From contig NZ_CP172404.1 of assembly GCF_048213115.1 (NCBI RefSeq), forward strand, positions 2,976,001 to 3,040,000: DNA of 64,000 bases. The letters run 5' to 3'. Made by a program: the position numbers and the translations under genes. A model generated the notes under the pieces. That model had not been told where the DNA came from and did no database searches. It worked only from the letters and a program-made list of their open reading frames with translations. The number at the start of each line of letters is the position of its first letter. Within the stretch, counting starts at the first letter, position 1. Origin of the DNA: Niveibacterium terrae (GTDB taxonomy: Bacteria; Pseudomonadota; Gammaproteobacteria; Burkholderiales; Rhodocyclaceae). Shown here piece by piece: positions 44,014 to 52,116 of the stretch.

Positions 44014-44027
44014 ATGACTTAGATCAG
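44014..44027 (+). promoter_or_regulatory. FNR-type operator candidate upstream of adhE
   Basis: ATGACTTAGATCAG matches 7 of 10 positions of TTGAT-N4-ATCAA. Its centre, 44020.5, is about 40.5 bp upstream of the start predicted from the TATAAT at 44049-44054, the position expected for a class II FNR promoter. This fits anaerobic induction of adhE. Confidence 0.5.
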
Positions 44028-44048
44028 AAGGCCGTTTTTTTCTTTTTC

Positions 44049-44054
44049 TATAAT
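44049..44054 (+). promoter_or_regulatory. -10 element of the adhE promoter
   Basis: TATAAT in a T-rich context with no good -35 element upstream, as typical for promoters that need an activator such as FNR. It lies about 110 bp before the adhE start. Confidence 0.55.
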
Positions 44055-44163
44055 GCTGACGAATAAATGCAGGCCGATTCATCCCCCCGGATCCCGCGCA
44101 TTTCCCGGATCCTGGGCTTGTCATCCGCACTGCGAGAATTTCCCCTTGAAGCAGGAGCAATAC

Positions 44164-46821
44164 ATGCCCGTCTCAAATCAAGCCGAACTCGACGCCCTTC
44201 TCGTCCGGGTCAAGGCCGCTCAACGTAAATTCGCGACCTTCTCGCAAGAACAGGTCGATCTGATCTTCCGCAGCGCCGCTCTGGCTGCCGCCGATGCCCG
44301 TATCCCGCTGGCCAAGATGGCCGTCGAGGAAACCCGCATGGGCATCCTCGAAGACAAGGTCATCAAGAACCACTTCGCTTCCGAGTACATCTACAACAAG
44401 TACAAGGATGAGAAGACCTGCGGCGTGCTCGAGGAAAACCCCGAGTTCGGCACGATGAAGATCGCTGAACCGGTCGGCATCATCTGCGGTATCGTCCCGA
44501 CGACGAACCCGACCTCGACCGCAATCTTCAAGGCGCTGATCGCACTGAAGACCCGCAACGCGATCGTCTTCTCGCCGCACCCGCGCGCCAAGAAGGCCAC
44601 CTGCTTCGCCGCCAAGCTCGTGCTTGACGCCGCGATCGCCGCAGGCGCCCCGAAGGACATCATCGGCTGGATCGACGAACCGTCGGTCGAACTGTCGAAC
44701 GCGCTGATGCGCCACCAGGACATCAACTTGATCCTGGCCACCGGCGGTCCCGGCATGGTCAAGGCCGCCTACTCGTCCGGCACGCCGGCGATCGGCGTCG
44801 GCGCCGGCAACACCCCGGCCGTCATCGACGAAACCGCTGACATCAAGCGCGCCGTCGCCTCGATCCTGATGTCGAAGACCTTCGACAACGGCGTGATCTG
44901 CGCCTCCGAACAATCCGTCGTCGTCGTCGATGAAGTCTATGACGCGGTCCGCGAACGCTTCTCCCACCACGGCGGCTACATCCTGTCGAAGAAGGAAACC
45001 GAAGCGGTGCGCAAGACCATCCTCGTCGATGGCCACCTGAACGCCGCGATCGTCGGCCAGTCCGCGATCAAGATCGCCGAGATGGCTGGCGTCACCGTTC
45101 CGCCCTACACCAAGGTTCTGCTCGGCGAAGTCAGCAACATCGACGACTCCGAAGCTTTCGCGCACGAAAAGCTGTCCCCGATTCTCGGTCTGTTCCGCGC
45201 CAAGGATTTCGCCGACGCCACCGAAAAGGCCGCGGCTCTGGTCGCGCTGGGCGGTATCGGTCACACCTCGGTGCTCTACACCGACCAGGATCTGCAACCG
45301 GAACGCGTCCGCTACTTCGGTGACAAGATGAAGACGGCCCGCATTCTGATCAACACCCCGTCGTCGCAAGGCGGTATCGGTGACCTCTACAACTTCCACC
45401 TGGCGCCGTCGCTGACCCTGGGCTGCGGTTCGTGGGGCGGCAACTCGATCTCCGAAAACGTGGGTCCGAAGCACCTGATCAACCGGAAAACCGTCGCGAA
45501 ACGAGCCGAGAACATGCTGTGGCACAAACTCCCCAAGTCGATCTACTTCCGTCGCGGCTGCCTGCCCTTCGCGCTGGATGACCTGCAAGGCAAGAAGCGC
45601 GCTCTGGTCGTGACCGACCGCTTCCTGTTCGAAAACGGCTACGTCGACGAAACCGTGCATCTGCTCAAGAAGCTGGGCATGGAAGTCGAAGTGTTCTTCG
45701 AAGTCGCCGCTGATCCGACCCTCGCGGTCGTCCGCAAGGCTCTGTCGCTGGCCAACGCCTTCCAGCCGGACGTGATCCTGGCCCTGGGCGGCGGCTCGCC
45801 GATGGACGCCGCGAAGATCATGTGGGTCATGTACGAACACCCGGAAGTCGCGTTCGAAGATCTGGCCCTGCGCTTCATGGACATCCGCAAGCGCATCTAC
45901 AAGTTCCCGAAGATGGGCATCAAGGCCCAGCTCGTCGCGGTCCCGACCACTTCCGGTACCGGCTCCGAAGTGACCCCGTTCGCGGTCGTCACCGACGAAG
46001 TGACCGGCGTCAAGTACCCGATCGCCGACTACGAGCTGACCCCGAACATGGCCATCGTCGACGCGAACCTGGTCATGAACATGCCGAAGTCGCTGACTTC
46101 GTTCGGCGGCATCGACGCGGTGACCCATGCGCTCGAAGCCTATGTCTCGATCATGGCCAACGAGTACTCGGATGCGCAGGCCCTGCAGGCGCTGAAGCTG
46201 CTCAAGGAATACCTGCCCTCCTCGTACAAGAACGGCGCCAAGGATCCGAAGGCCCGCGAACAGGTCCACAACGGCGCCTGCCTGGCCGGTATCGCGTTTG
46301 CGAACGCCTTCCTGGGCGTCTGCCACTCGATGGCCCACAAACTGGGTGCCGAGTTCCACATCGCTCACGGTCTGGCCAACGCGTTGCTGATCTCGAACGT
46401 GATCCGCTACAACGCGGCCGACATCCCGACCAAGCAGGCCGCTTTCTCGCAGTACGACCGCCCGAAGGGTGTCGAGCGTTATGCGCAGATCGCCCGCCAC
46501 CTGGGTCTGGAAGCCAACCGCGACCACGAACGCGTCGAGAAGCTGATCGAATGGGTTGAAGAGCTGAAGGCCGAAATCGGCATCCCGGCTTCGATCCAGG
46601 CCGCCGGCGTTTCGGAAGCGGACTTCCTGGCCAAGGTCGACCACCTGGCCGAGCAGGCTTTCGACGACCAATGTACCGGTGCGAACCCGCGCTACCCGCT
46701 GATCAGCGAGCTCAAGCAACTGCTGCTGGACAGCTTCTACGGCCGCCCCTACGTCGAAGCCTACGAGCGCACTCCGGAAGGCGAAGCCGCCGCTCCCGCC
46801 AAGAAGGCTGGCAAGAAGTAA
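44164..46821 (+). CDS. adhE: Bifunctional acetaldehyde-CoA/alcohol dehydrogenase
   Basis: 885 aa. N-terminal aldehyde dehydrogenase domain (residues about 1-440) with catalytic Cys in FDNGVICASEQS near residue 245. C-terminal iron-dependent alcohol dehydrogenase domain (about 450-870) with GTGSEVTPFAVVTDE and iron ligands in CHSMAHKLGAEFHIAHG. Reduces acetyl-CoA to ethanol in two NADH-dependent steps and balances redox during mixed-acid fermentation. AGGAG precedes ATG 44164; the frame extends upstream without family sequence. Followed by two terminator hairpins, then focA. Confidence 0.97.
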   Translation: MPVSNQAELDALLVRVKAAQRKFATFSQEQVDLIFRSAALAAADARIPLAKMAVEETRMGILEDKVIKNHFASEYIYNKYKDEKTCGVLEENPEFGTMKIAEPVGIICGIVPTTNPTSTAIFKALIALKTRNAIVFSPHPRAKKATCFAAKLVLDAAIAAGAPKDIIGWIDEPSVELSNALMRHQDINLILATGGPGMVKAAYSSGTPAIGVGAGNTPAVIDETADIKRAVASILMSKTFDNGVICASEQSVVVVDEVYDAVRERFSHHGGYILSKKETEAVRKTILVDGHLNAAIVGQSAIKIAEMAGVTVPPYTKVLLGEVSNIDDSEAFAHEKLSPILGLFRAKDFADATEKAAALVALGGIGHTSVLYTDQDLQPERVRYFGDKMKTARILINTPSSQGGIGDLYNFHLAPSLTLGCGSWGGNSISENVGPKHLINRKTVAKRAENMLWHKLPKSIYFRRGCLPFALDDLQGKKRALVVTDRFLFENGYVDETVHLLKKLGMEVEVFFEVAADPTLAVVRKALSLANAFQPDVILALGGGSPMDAAKIMWVMYEHPEVAFEDLALRFMDIRKRIYKFPKMGIKAQLVAVPTTSGTGSEVTPFAVVTDEVTGVKYPIADYELTPNMAIVDANLVMNMPKSLTSFGGIDAVTHALEAYVSIMANEYSDAQALQALKLLKEYLPSSYKNGAKDPKAREQVHNGACLAGIAFANAFLGVCHSMAHKLGAEFHIAHGLANALLISNVIRYNAADIPTKQAAFSQYDRPKGVERYAQIARHLGLEANRDHERVEKLIEWVEELKAEIGIPASIQAAGVSEADFLAKVDHLAEQAFDDQCTGANPRYPLISELKQLLLDSFYGRPYVEAYERTPEGEAAAPAKKAGKK

Positions 46822-46849
46822 GCTTTGAGGTAAACTCAAGCCCCAAGGG

Positions 46850-46877
46850 AACCCCCGAATTCGTTCGGGGGTTTTTC
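46850..46877 (+). terminator. Rho-independent terminator of adhE
   Basis: ACCCCCGAA-TTCG-TTCGGGGGT followed by TTTTCGTTT, 28 bp after the adhE stop. Separates adhE from focA. Confidence 0.9.
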
Positions 46878-46904
46878 GTTTGTACCCGGAATGAGTACTC
46901 AATC

Positions 46905-46923
46905 AGCCCGCCCCCAGCGGGCT
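46905..46923 (+). terminator. Second hairpin before focA
   Basis: AGCCCGC-CCCCA-GCGGGCT, 7-bp stem, followed by TTCCCCC. A weak backup terminator or the 5' leader hairpin of focA. Confidence 0.5.
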
Positions 46924-46959
46924 TTCCCCCGTTTGGGACTGCCCTCATTAGGAGTTTTC

Positions 46960-47733
46960 ATGGAACAGGCAGCAATCGAGAAAGCCGCATCGAGCGGTTA
47001 CAAGAAAACCACCCTGCTCGAACAGGACCCTCTGCGCTACTGGACGCGCTCGATCCTCGCCGGCATGTATCTGACGATCGTCGGCTTCGTCTACTGGTCG
47101 ATCAAGACCACGCTGCACGAAACGCCCTTCGGCCCGATCATTGCGTCGGCCTTCTTCGGCGTGGGTCTGTCGGTGATCATCTTCACGCACACCGAACTCT
47201 TCACCAGCAACAACATGTACCTGGCCGTGTCCTCGACCTCGGGCCGGACCAACTGGTGGCAGACCATCAAGCTGTGGGTTGCCTGCTATCTGGGCAACCT
47301 GATCGGCGCGCTGATCGTTGCGCTGCTGCTCTGGGGTGCCGGCACGCTGGACGCGATCCCGCTCGACCACCAGGTCTATGCCGGCGCGGTCGCGAAGACC
47401 CACCAGAGCGCTCAGGCGATCTTCTTCAAGGGCATCCTGGCCAACTGGGTCGTCTGCCTGGCTGTCTGGATGTCGCTGATCCTGAAGGAAGAGATGGCCC
47501 GCCTCTCGATGGTGATCCTGGTCGTGTTCATGTTCCTGTTCCTCGGCTTCGAACACTCGATCGCGAACATGGGCACTTTCTCGATCTCGCTGCTGGGTCA
47601 CGGCACGATCACCCTCGGTGATGCGCTGTTCAACCTCGCCTTCAGCACCCCCGGCAACATCATCGGTGGCGCGCTGCTGGTCGGTCTGCCCAACCGCTTT
47701 CTGAGCCCGGTCGAAAAGCCCAAGGCTGACTGA
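46960..47733 (+). CDS. focA: Formate/nitrite transporter FocA
   Basis: 257 aa with six predicted membrane helices. Family signatures FFGVGLSVIIFTHTELFTSNN and GILANWVVCLAVWMSL. A pentameric channel exporting or importing formate, fitting the PFL genes. AGGAG precedes ATG 46960. Unlike E. coli, it is not co-transcribed with pflB but lies behind adhE, separated by terminators. Converges on the SDR gene with a GC-rich hairpin at 47757-47779. Confidence 0.94.
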   Translation: MEQAAIEKAASSGYKKTTLLEQDPLRYWTRSILAGMYLTIVGFVYWSIKTTLHETPFGPIIASAFFGVGLSVIIFTHTELFTSNNMYLAVSSTSGRTNWWQTIKLWVACYLGNLIGALIVALLLWGAGTLDAIPLDHQVYAGAVAKTHQSAQAIFFKGILANWVVCLAVWMSLILKEEMARLSMVILVVFMFLFLGFEHSIANMGTFSISLLGHGTITLGDALFNLAFSTPGNIIGGALLVGLPNRFLSPVEKPKAD

Positions 47734-47756
47734 ACGTAAGCTTGGTCGGCAGCAAA

Positions 47757-47779
47757 CGCGGCGCTTTCGGGCGCCGCGC
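47757..47779. terminator. GC-rich hairpin between focA and the SDR gene
   Basis: GCGGCGC-TTTCGG-GCGCCGC with flanking AAACG and CGTTT. A symmetrical hairpin in the 51-bp gap between convergent stops; may serve both. Confidence 0.5.
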
Positions 47780-47784
47780 GCGTT

Positions 47785-48540
47785 TCAGGCCCTGGCGAAC
47801 CAGCCCAGTACCCGCATCGAAACCCGTTCCGGCAGGAGCCGGATCCAGCGCATCGAGAGGATCCTGCGCCTCGGAAAGGAGATCTCGAAACGGCCACGCG
47901 CGATGCCGTCGAGGATGCGCCGCGCCGCCTCGATCGCGGAGATCCGCGCCGAGCCGCGCTCGCGCGCACCATAGAAACCCGGGGTCGCGAGAAACACCCC
48001 TATGCCCCGGGGCATCAGTTCCCAGTAAAGCCCCTCGGCAAAGTTGATCACGCCCGCCTTGCTCGCCCCGAAGGCCAGCGCGCTCGGCTGGCCGCGGTAA
48101 CCAGCCGCACTGCCGATGATCACGATCGCACCGGCGCCCTGCTGCAGCAGCTGGGGAAGCACCGCGGCGACTCCGTTGACGACGCCGATCAGGTTGATCT
48201 CGAACGCGATCCGCGCGCCTTCGACGGCAAGATCCACCGCGCTGAGCGGCTCGGCACTGCCAGCGTTGAACACGACGACATCGACGCCCCCCCACTGATC
48301 GAGGAGCTGCAGGAGTGCAGGCAACAGACTGTTGGCGCGGCTCAGATCGAGCGGAATCGCGGTGCTGCCGGGAATCCGCGACGCAACGGCCCTGAGCCGC
48401 TCGGGGCGGCGGCCGGACAAGGCCAGCTGCGCGCCGCGCTGTGCCAGGGCTTCGGCCAGCGCGGCACCAATGCCGCACGAGGCGCCGACAATCCAGACGC
48501 GCTTATCCTGCCAGTCGCGGATCGGAGTATTCAAGGGCAT
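47785..48540 (-). CDS. Short-chain dehydrogenase/reductase homologue lacking the catalytic Tyr
   Basis: 251 aa. Rossmann start VWIVGASCGIGAALAEAL with the GxxxGIG cofactor motif, VVFNAGSAE for the NAG motif, and active-site Ser in IVIIGSAAGYRG. The usual YxxxK motif reads FGASK: the codon for the active-site Tyr is TTC (Phe) in SALAFGASKAG, confirmed by the DNA at 48058-48072. Catalysis by the standard Ser-Tyr-Lys mechanism is therefore doubtful; a binding or structural role is possible. Near to but not clearly part of any operon. Confidence 0.85.
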   Translation of the reverse strand: MPLNTPIRDWQDKRVWIVGASCGIGAALAEALAQRGAQLALSGRRPERLRAVASRIPGSTAIPLDLSRANSLLPALLQLLDQWGGVDVVVFNAGSAEPLSAVDLAVEGARIAFEINLIGVVNGVAAVLPQLLQQGAGAIVIIGSAAGYRGQPSALAFGASKAGVINFAEGLYWELMPRGIGVFLATPGFYGARERGSARISAIEAARRILDGIARGRFEISFPRRRILSMRWIRLLPERVSMRVLGWFARA

Positions 48541-48722
48541 GCATCCCTCTCAAGGTTTCGCGCCGACCCGGCAAAGCCTGCCGAGCCTTCCCCTGCAGCG
48601 GCTCCCGTCCGGGAGCAAGAGCGCTCCCGACCCATCCAGTTTATCGGCGCATTTCCCCGTTTGTCACGCCCCCGCCACCGCCGCAACGCGGCGAGTGTCG
48701 TTCCGGTCACGAAAAGCCGGCG

Positions 48723-49856
48723 TCAGAACGTCTTCGGGACGATGCGCATGTCCATCAGCAGCCCGCCGTCCTCGGGCCTGGCGTCGAGCCGGGCCAGCGC
48801 TTCGGGACTGAGCGGCTTGATCCGGTGCGCATGGCGCGAGCGGCTGAAAACTCCGTTGCGCCACTGGTAGACCTCGTCGAGCTTCTGCTCCCAGGTATAG
48901 AAATGGTCGTGATCGTCGTAGTAATCGTCGAAGCGGTTGCGCCCCAGATAGATCGCGTTCGAGCCCTCGTAGCCGGTCTTGTCCGAACTCTTCGCATCGG
49001 TGTTCAGCAGATAGGCCCAGTCTCCCGGAACGAAATTCCCCGGAGCCACCGCGCTCTGCAGATCCATCAGCTTGCCCGCCCGCGCGAGCTCGCGCGGATC
49101 GACTTCGCCACCGAAGTTCCACGCGGCTCCCGGCTCGATGTCGACCAGAGGGTCCCCATCGGCCCACAGCGCTGCTTCGATGCGGCGGGAGCGAAGCGGA
49201 TCGGGTTTGACCCGCCGGTAATAGTCGAGGATCCCCTGGACGAGAACCAGCTTGGTCGCGGTATAGCAACCTATCCGGTACTCCTGCTGGTTCAGGAAGA
49301 CATCCATCATCGCCCGATGGACAGCCACGCCGGGCTTGGGCGTCCCCCTGTCCCAGTAGAGCGGGTTCCACTTCGCGGATCCACCGTTGGGCCAGACCCA
49401 GTTCAGATCCTCGGCCCAGGCGACGATGTTCTGGCGCACGCCGACATGATCGGACAGCGCCTCGAGCGAACAGCTGCCGCCCTTGAATTCAGTCCGCCGA
49501 CCGTGCTGGAGCAGCGCGAGCACGATCTCCTTGCGCGAGACGGTGTCGACGTTGCGCCCCTTGCCGCTGGCGGTCGGCAGCTTCACCTTCTCGGTGCGCA
49601 GCGCGAATTCCCGGCGCGCATGAAAGTCCAGAGTCCGCGTGTCATGCCGCGGCGTGCTCAGCGCGAGCGCGACAGTCCCGGTCTTGCGGTTCGCGGTCTG
49701 CACGAAGTGGCGCGACGGGATGTCCAGCGATTTCAGGTAAGCAGGGAGCGCGGTCTCCAGCTCGGCGGCCTGAGCGGGACAGCGGAACAGCACTTCGGCC
49801 TGAGCCTGGATCGATACCAGAGCACCGAAAAGCCCGAGAAGAAACCGGAAAAACAT
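48723..49856 (-). CDS. Secreted protein resembling TGL-type protein-glutamine gamma-glutamyltransferase
   Basis: 377 aa with a signal peptide (MFFRFLLGLFGALVSIQAQA). By memory of the Bacillus Tgl sequence I see a matching core: a cysteine in YRIGCYTATKLVLVQ (Cys197), FVPGDWAYLLNTD, then YEGSNAIYLG and a His-containing segment DDHDHFY. The Glu of the Tgl triad is not conserved at the expected place (GSN in place of GEN), so activity is uncertain. If active it would crosslink proteins through Gln and Lys outside the cell. AGGGGG precedes ATG 49856; the longer open frame is not signal-like. It stands alone; a terminator of the fumarase gene lies upstream of it. Confidence 0.5.
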   Translation of the reverse strand: MFFRFLLGLFGALVSIQAQAEVLFRCPAQAAELETALPAYLKSLDIPSRHFVQTANRKTGTVALALSTPRHDTRTLDFHARREFALRTEKVKLPTASGKGRNVDTVSRKEIVLALLQHGRRTEFKGGSCSLEALSDHVGVRQNIVAWAEDLNWVWPNGGSAKWNPLYWDRGTPKPGVAVHRAMMDVFLNQQEYRIGCYTATKLVLVQGILDYYRRVKPDPLRSRRIEAALWADGDPLVDIEPGAAWNFGGEVDPRELARAGKLMDLQSAVAPGNFVPGDWAYLLNTDAKSSDKTGYEGSNAIYLGRNRFDDYYDDHDHFYTWEQKLDEVYQWRNGVFSRSRHAHRIKPLSPEALARLDARPEDGGLLMDMRIVPKTF

Positions 49857-49931
49857 CCAAAACCCCCTGTTGCGCCAAATATGAACGGATCGAGGTTTCC
49901 CAGAAAACCCCGACCGCCAGACTGCAGAGGG

Positions 49932-49959
49932 AAAAAAGCCCGACCAGTGTCGGGCTTTT
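49932..49959. terminator. Bidirectional terminator between fumarase and the TGL-like gene
   Basis: AAAAAAGCCCGAC-CAGT-GTCGGGCTTTT, 17 bp past the fumarase stop on the minus strand. Confidence 0.88.
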
Positions 49960-49975
49960 CCTGAAGAAAACCTTG

Positions 49976-51493
49976 TCAGGCCAAGTGTACAGGAATCTTG
50001 CCAATCTTCGCCCGCCACTCGCGAGGGCCGGTCTCATGCACGGCCGATCCCAGCGAGTCGACGGCCACGGTGACCGGCATGTCGACGACATCGAACTCGT
50101 AGATCGCCTCCATGCCCAGATCGGCGAAAGCGACGACCTTCGCGGTCTTGATCGCCTTCGAGACCAGGTAGGCAGCACCGCCGACCGCCATCAGATAGAC
50201 CGACCGGTGCTTCTTGATCGCCGCGATCGCGGCCGGACCGCGTTCGGCCTTGCCGATCATGCCCAGCAGGCCGGTCTCGGCGAGCACCTGCTCGGTAAAC
50301 TTGTCCATCCGCGTCGCCGTCGTCGGGCCGGCGGGGCCGACCGCTTCGTCGCGGACCGGATCGACCGGACCGACGTAATAGATGAAGCGCCCCTGCAGAT
50401 CGACCGGCAGCGCCTCTCCCTTGTCGAGCAGATCGACGATGCGCTTGTGCGCCGCATCGCGGCCGGTCAGCATTTTGCCGGACAGCAGCAGCACTTCGCC
50501 CGGCTTCCAGGACGCAATCTCGTCCCGCGTCACCGTATTCAGATCGACCCGCCGCCCATTGGACGGCTCATAGACGAGGTCGGGCCAGTCGGAGAGCCTG
50601 GGCGGATCGAGATAGACCGGGCCCGAACCGTTGAGCACGAAGTGGGCGTGACGGGTCGCCGCGCAGTTCGGGATCATCGCGACCGGCAAGGATGCCGCAT
50701 GGGTCGGATAGTCGAGGATCTTGACGTCGAGCACGGTCGTCAGCCCCCCCAGGCCCTGGGCGCCAATCCCGAGCGCATTGACCTTCTCGTAGAGTTCGAG
50801 GCGCAGCTCCTCGATCCGGTTAGCGGGTCCGCGCGCGATCAGCTCGGGCATGTCGATCGGCGCCATCAGCGCCTCCTTCGCGAGCAGCGCCGCTTTCTCG
50901 GCCGTGCCACCGATACCGATGCCGAGCATGCCGGGCGGGCACCAGCCCGCGCCCATGTGCGGCACCGTCGCGAGCACCCAGTCGACGATCGAATCGGACG
51001 GATTGAGCATCGCGAGCTTGCTCTTGTTCTCGGAGCCGCCGCCCTTCGCGGCGACGGTGACCTCGACCGTGTTGCCCGGCACGACCGAATAGTGGATCAC
51101 CGCTGGCGTGTTGTCGCGGGTGTTTTTGCGCGCACCGGTCGGGTCGAGCAGGATCGACGCACGCAGCTTGTTCTCGGGGAGAAGATAGGCGCGACGCACC
51201 CCTTCGTTGATCGCATCGTCCAGCGAGCCGGTGAAGCCGACCCAGCGCACATCCATGCCGACCTTGACGAAGACCGTGACGATCCCTGTGTCCTGGCAGA
51301 TCGGGCGGTGGCCTTCGGCGCACATCCGCGAGTTCACGAGGATCTGGGCCATCGCATCCTTCGCGGCCGGGCTCTGTTCGAGTTCCCAGGCGCGGGCAAG
51401 GCTGCGGATGAAATCGGCCGGATGGTAGTAACTGATGTACTGAAGAGCCCCTGCCACGCTATCGATCAGGTCGCTCTGTCTGATGATGCTCAT
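49976..51493 (-). CDS. Fumarate hydratase, class I (4Fe-4S)
   Basis: 505 aa. Two-domain fusion type of class I fumarases (FumA/FumB). Cluster-binding Cys candidates in GHRPICQDTGIV and in NCAATRHAHF near the middle. C-terminal beta domain begins about residue 320 with VYLDPPRLSDWP. Converts fumarate and malate. ATG 51493, GGGGGAGAG upstream. Oxygen-sensitive, matching an anaerobic lifestyle. No fumarate reductase genes nearby. Confidence 0.94.
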   Translation of the reverse strand: MSIIRQSDLIDSVAGALQYISYYHPADFIRSLARAWELEQSPAAKDAMAQILVNSRMCAEGHRPICQDTGIVTVFVKVGMDVRWVGFTGSLDDAINEGVRRAYLLPENKLRASILLDPTGARKNTRDNTPAVIHYSVVPGNTVEVTVAAKGGGSENKSKLAMLNPSDSIVDWVLATVPHMGAGWCPPGMLGIGIGGTAEKAALLAKEALMAPIDMPELIARGPANRIEELRLELYEKVNALGIGAQGLGGLTTVLDVKILDYPTHAASLPVAMIPNCAATRHAHFVLNGSGPVYLDPPRLSDWPDLVYEPSNGRRVDLNTVTRDEIASWKPGEVLLLSGKMLTGRDAAHKRIVDLLDKGEALPVDLQGRFIYYVGPVDPVRDEAVGPAGPTTATRMDKFTEQVLAETGLLGMIGKAERGPAAIAAIKKHRSVYLMAVGGAAYLVSKAIKTAKVVAFADLGMEAIYEFDVVDMPVTVAVDSLGSAVHETGPREWRAKIGKIPVHLA

Positions 51494-52116
51494 GCTCTCT
51501 CCCCCGTTGTTCGGCCTGACGATCATCGCAGGCTAGGGGGACGATGACCTTGACGCAGGACATCCCCTCCCCCCGATTCAGACCGGACCTCGGGAGGGAT
51601 GGCGAGAGGAGGCACCGAGTTTTTTTACCGGCTGTAAGAGCCGTGTAAGTTACGCGCGCTTAAATCCAATCCGAAGACGGTTCTGAGGGACCGAAGGAAG
51701 TAAGCAGCAACTTGTACATCAGTATTTTTGCCGCCCGGCTGGGTGACGGAACCTGGACCTGAAAGTTCACGGATCTGTCCCGGGATCAGGCAAATTTGTG
51801 GGAATACCGGCCAAGCCGGTATTTGAGACGGTAAGGGTGTTGGGGGACGCCCTTACCGTCCATTTTCTTTTTGCAGCTCCCGAATGGCCAGGCCTCGCAA
51901 GGACACGGGCAGGACCGCATGAACCGATACCCGCTGACCACCACCGCCTGACGCGGCAAACATGTCGCACGCACTCCCCCCCGCACCGACGCTCCGCCTG
52001 ACCTCACCGTCCGGCTCCGCTTGCCGCACGCAAAACCGGTCGTACAATCCTCGCCCCGCATCCGTCCCGATCCCGCTCGCCCGGCCTCGCCGAGGCCGCC
52101 TCCCCCTGTCCTGCCG
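51494..52116. other. Long non-coding region between fumarase and symporter genes
   Basis: 623 bp upstream of two divergent genes. It holds an A/T-rich stretch (51619-51660), a poorly conserved middle, and two stem-loops at 51803-51823 and 51827-51860. No coding potential is convincing; the minus-strand frame reaching 52193 is Gly/Arg-rich and antisense to the symporter start. Confidence 0.6.
51803..51870 (+). ncRNA. Possible small RNA 3' end or leader with two stem-loops
   Basis: Hairpin 1: AATACCGG-CCAAG-CCGGTATT (51803-51823). Hairpin 2: GACGGTAAGGG ... CCCTTACCGTC, 11-bp stem with a 12-nt loop (51827-51860), followed by ATTTTCTTTTTG. That tail makes it look like a terminated transcript on the plus strand, but no plus-strand gene precedes it. 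A leader attenuator of the symporter gene, 250 bp downstream, is the main alternative. Confidence 0.35.

Larger units (their letters stand above)
43777..44163. other. Divergent regulatory region between binding-protein gene and adhE
   Basis: 387 bp, clearly more AT-rich than its neighbours, with T-runs at 43816-43830 and 44034-44047. It holds the adhE promoter elements (FNR-like site 44014-44027 and TATAAT 44049-44054) and, on the minus strand, an unassigned promoter of the binding-protein gene. No gene seen. Confidence 0.6.
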
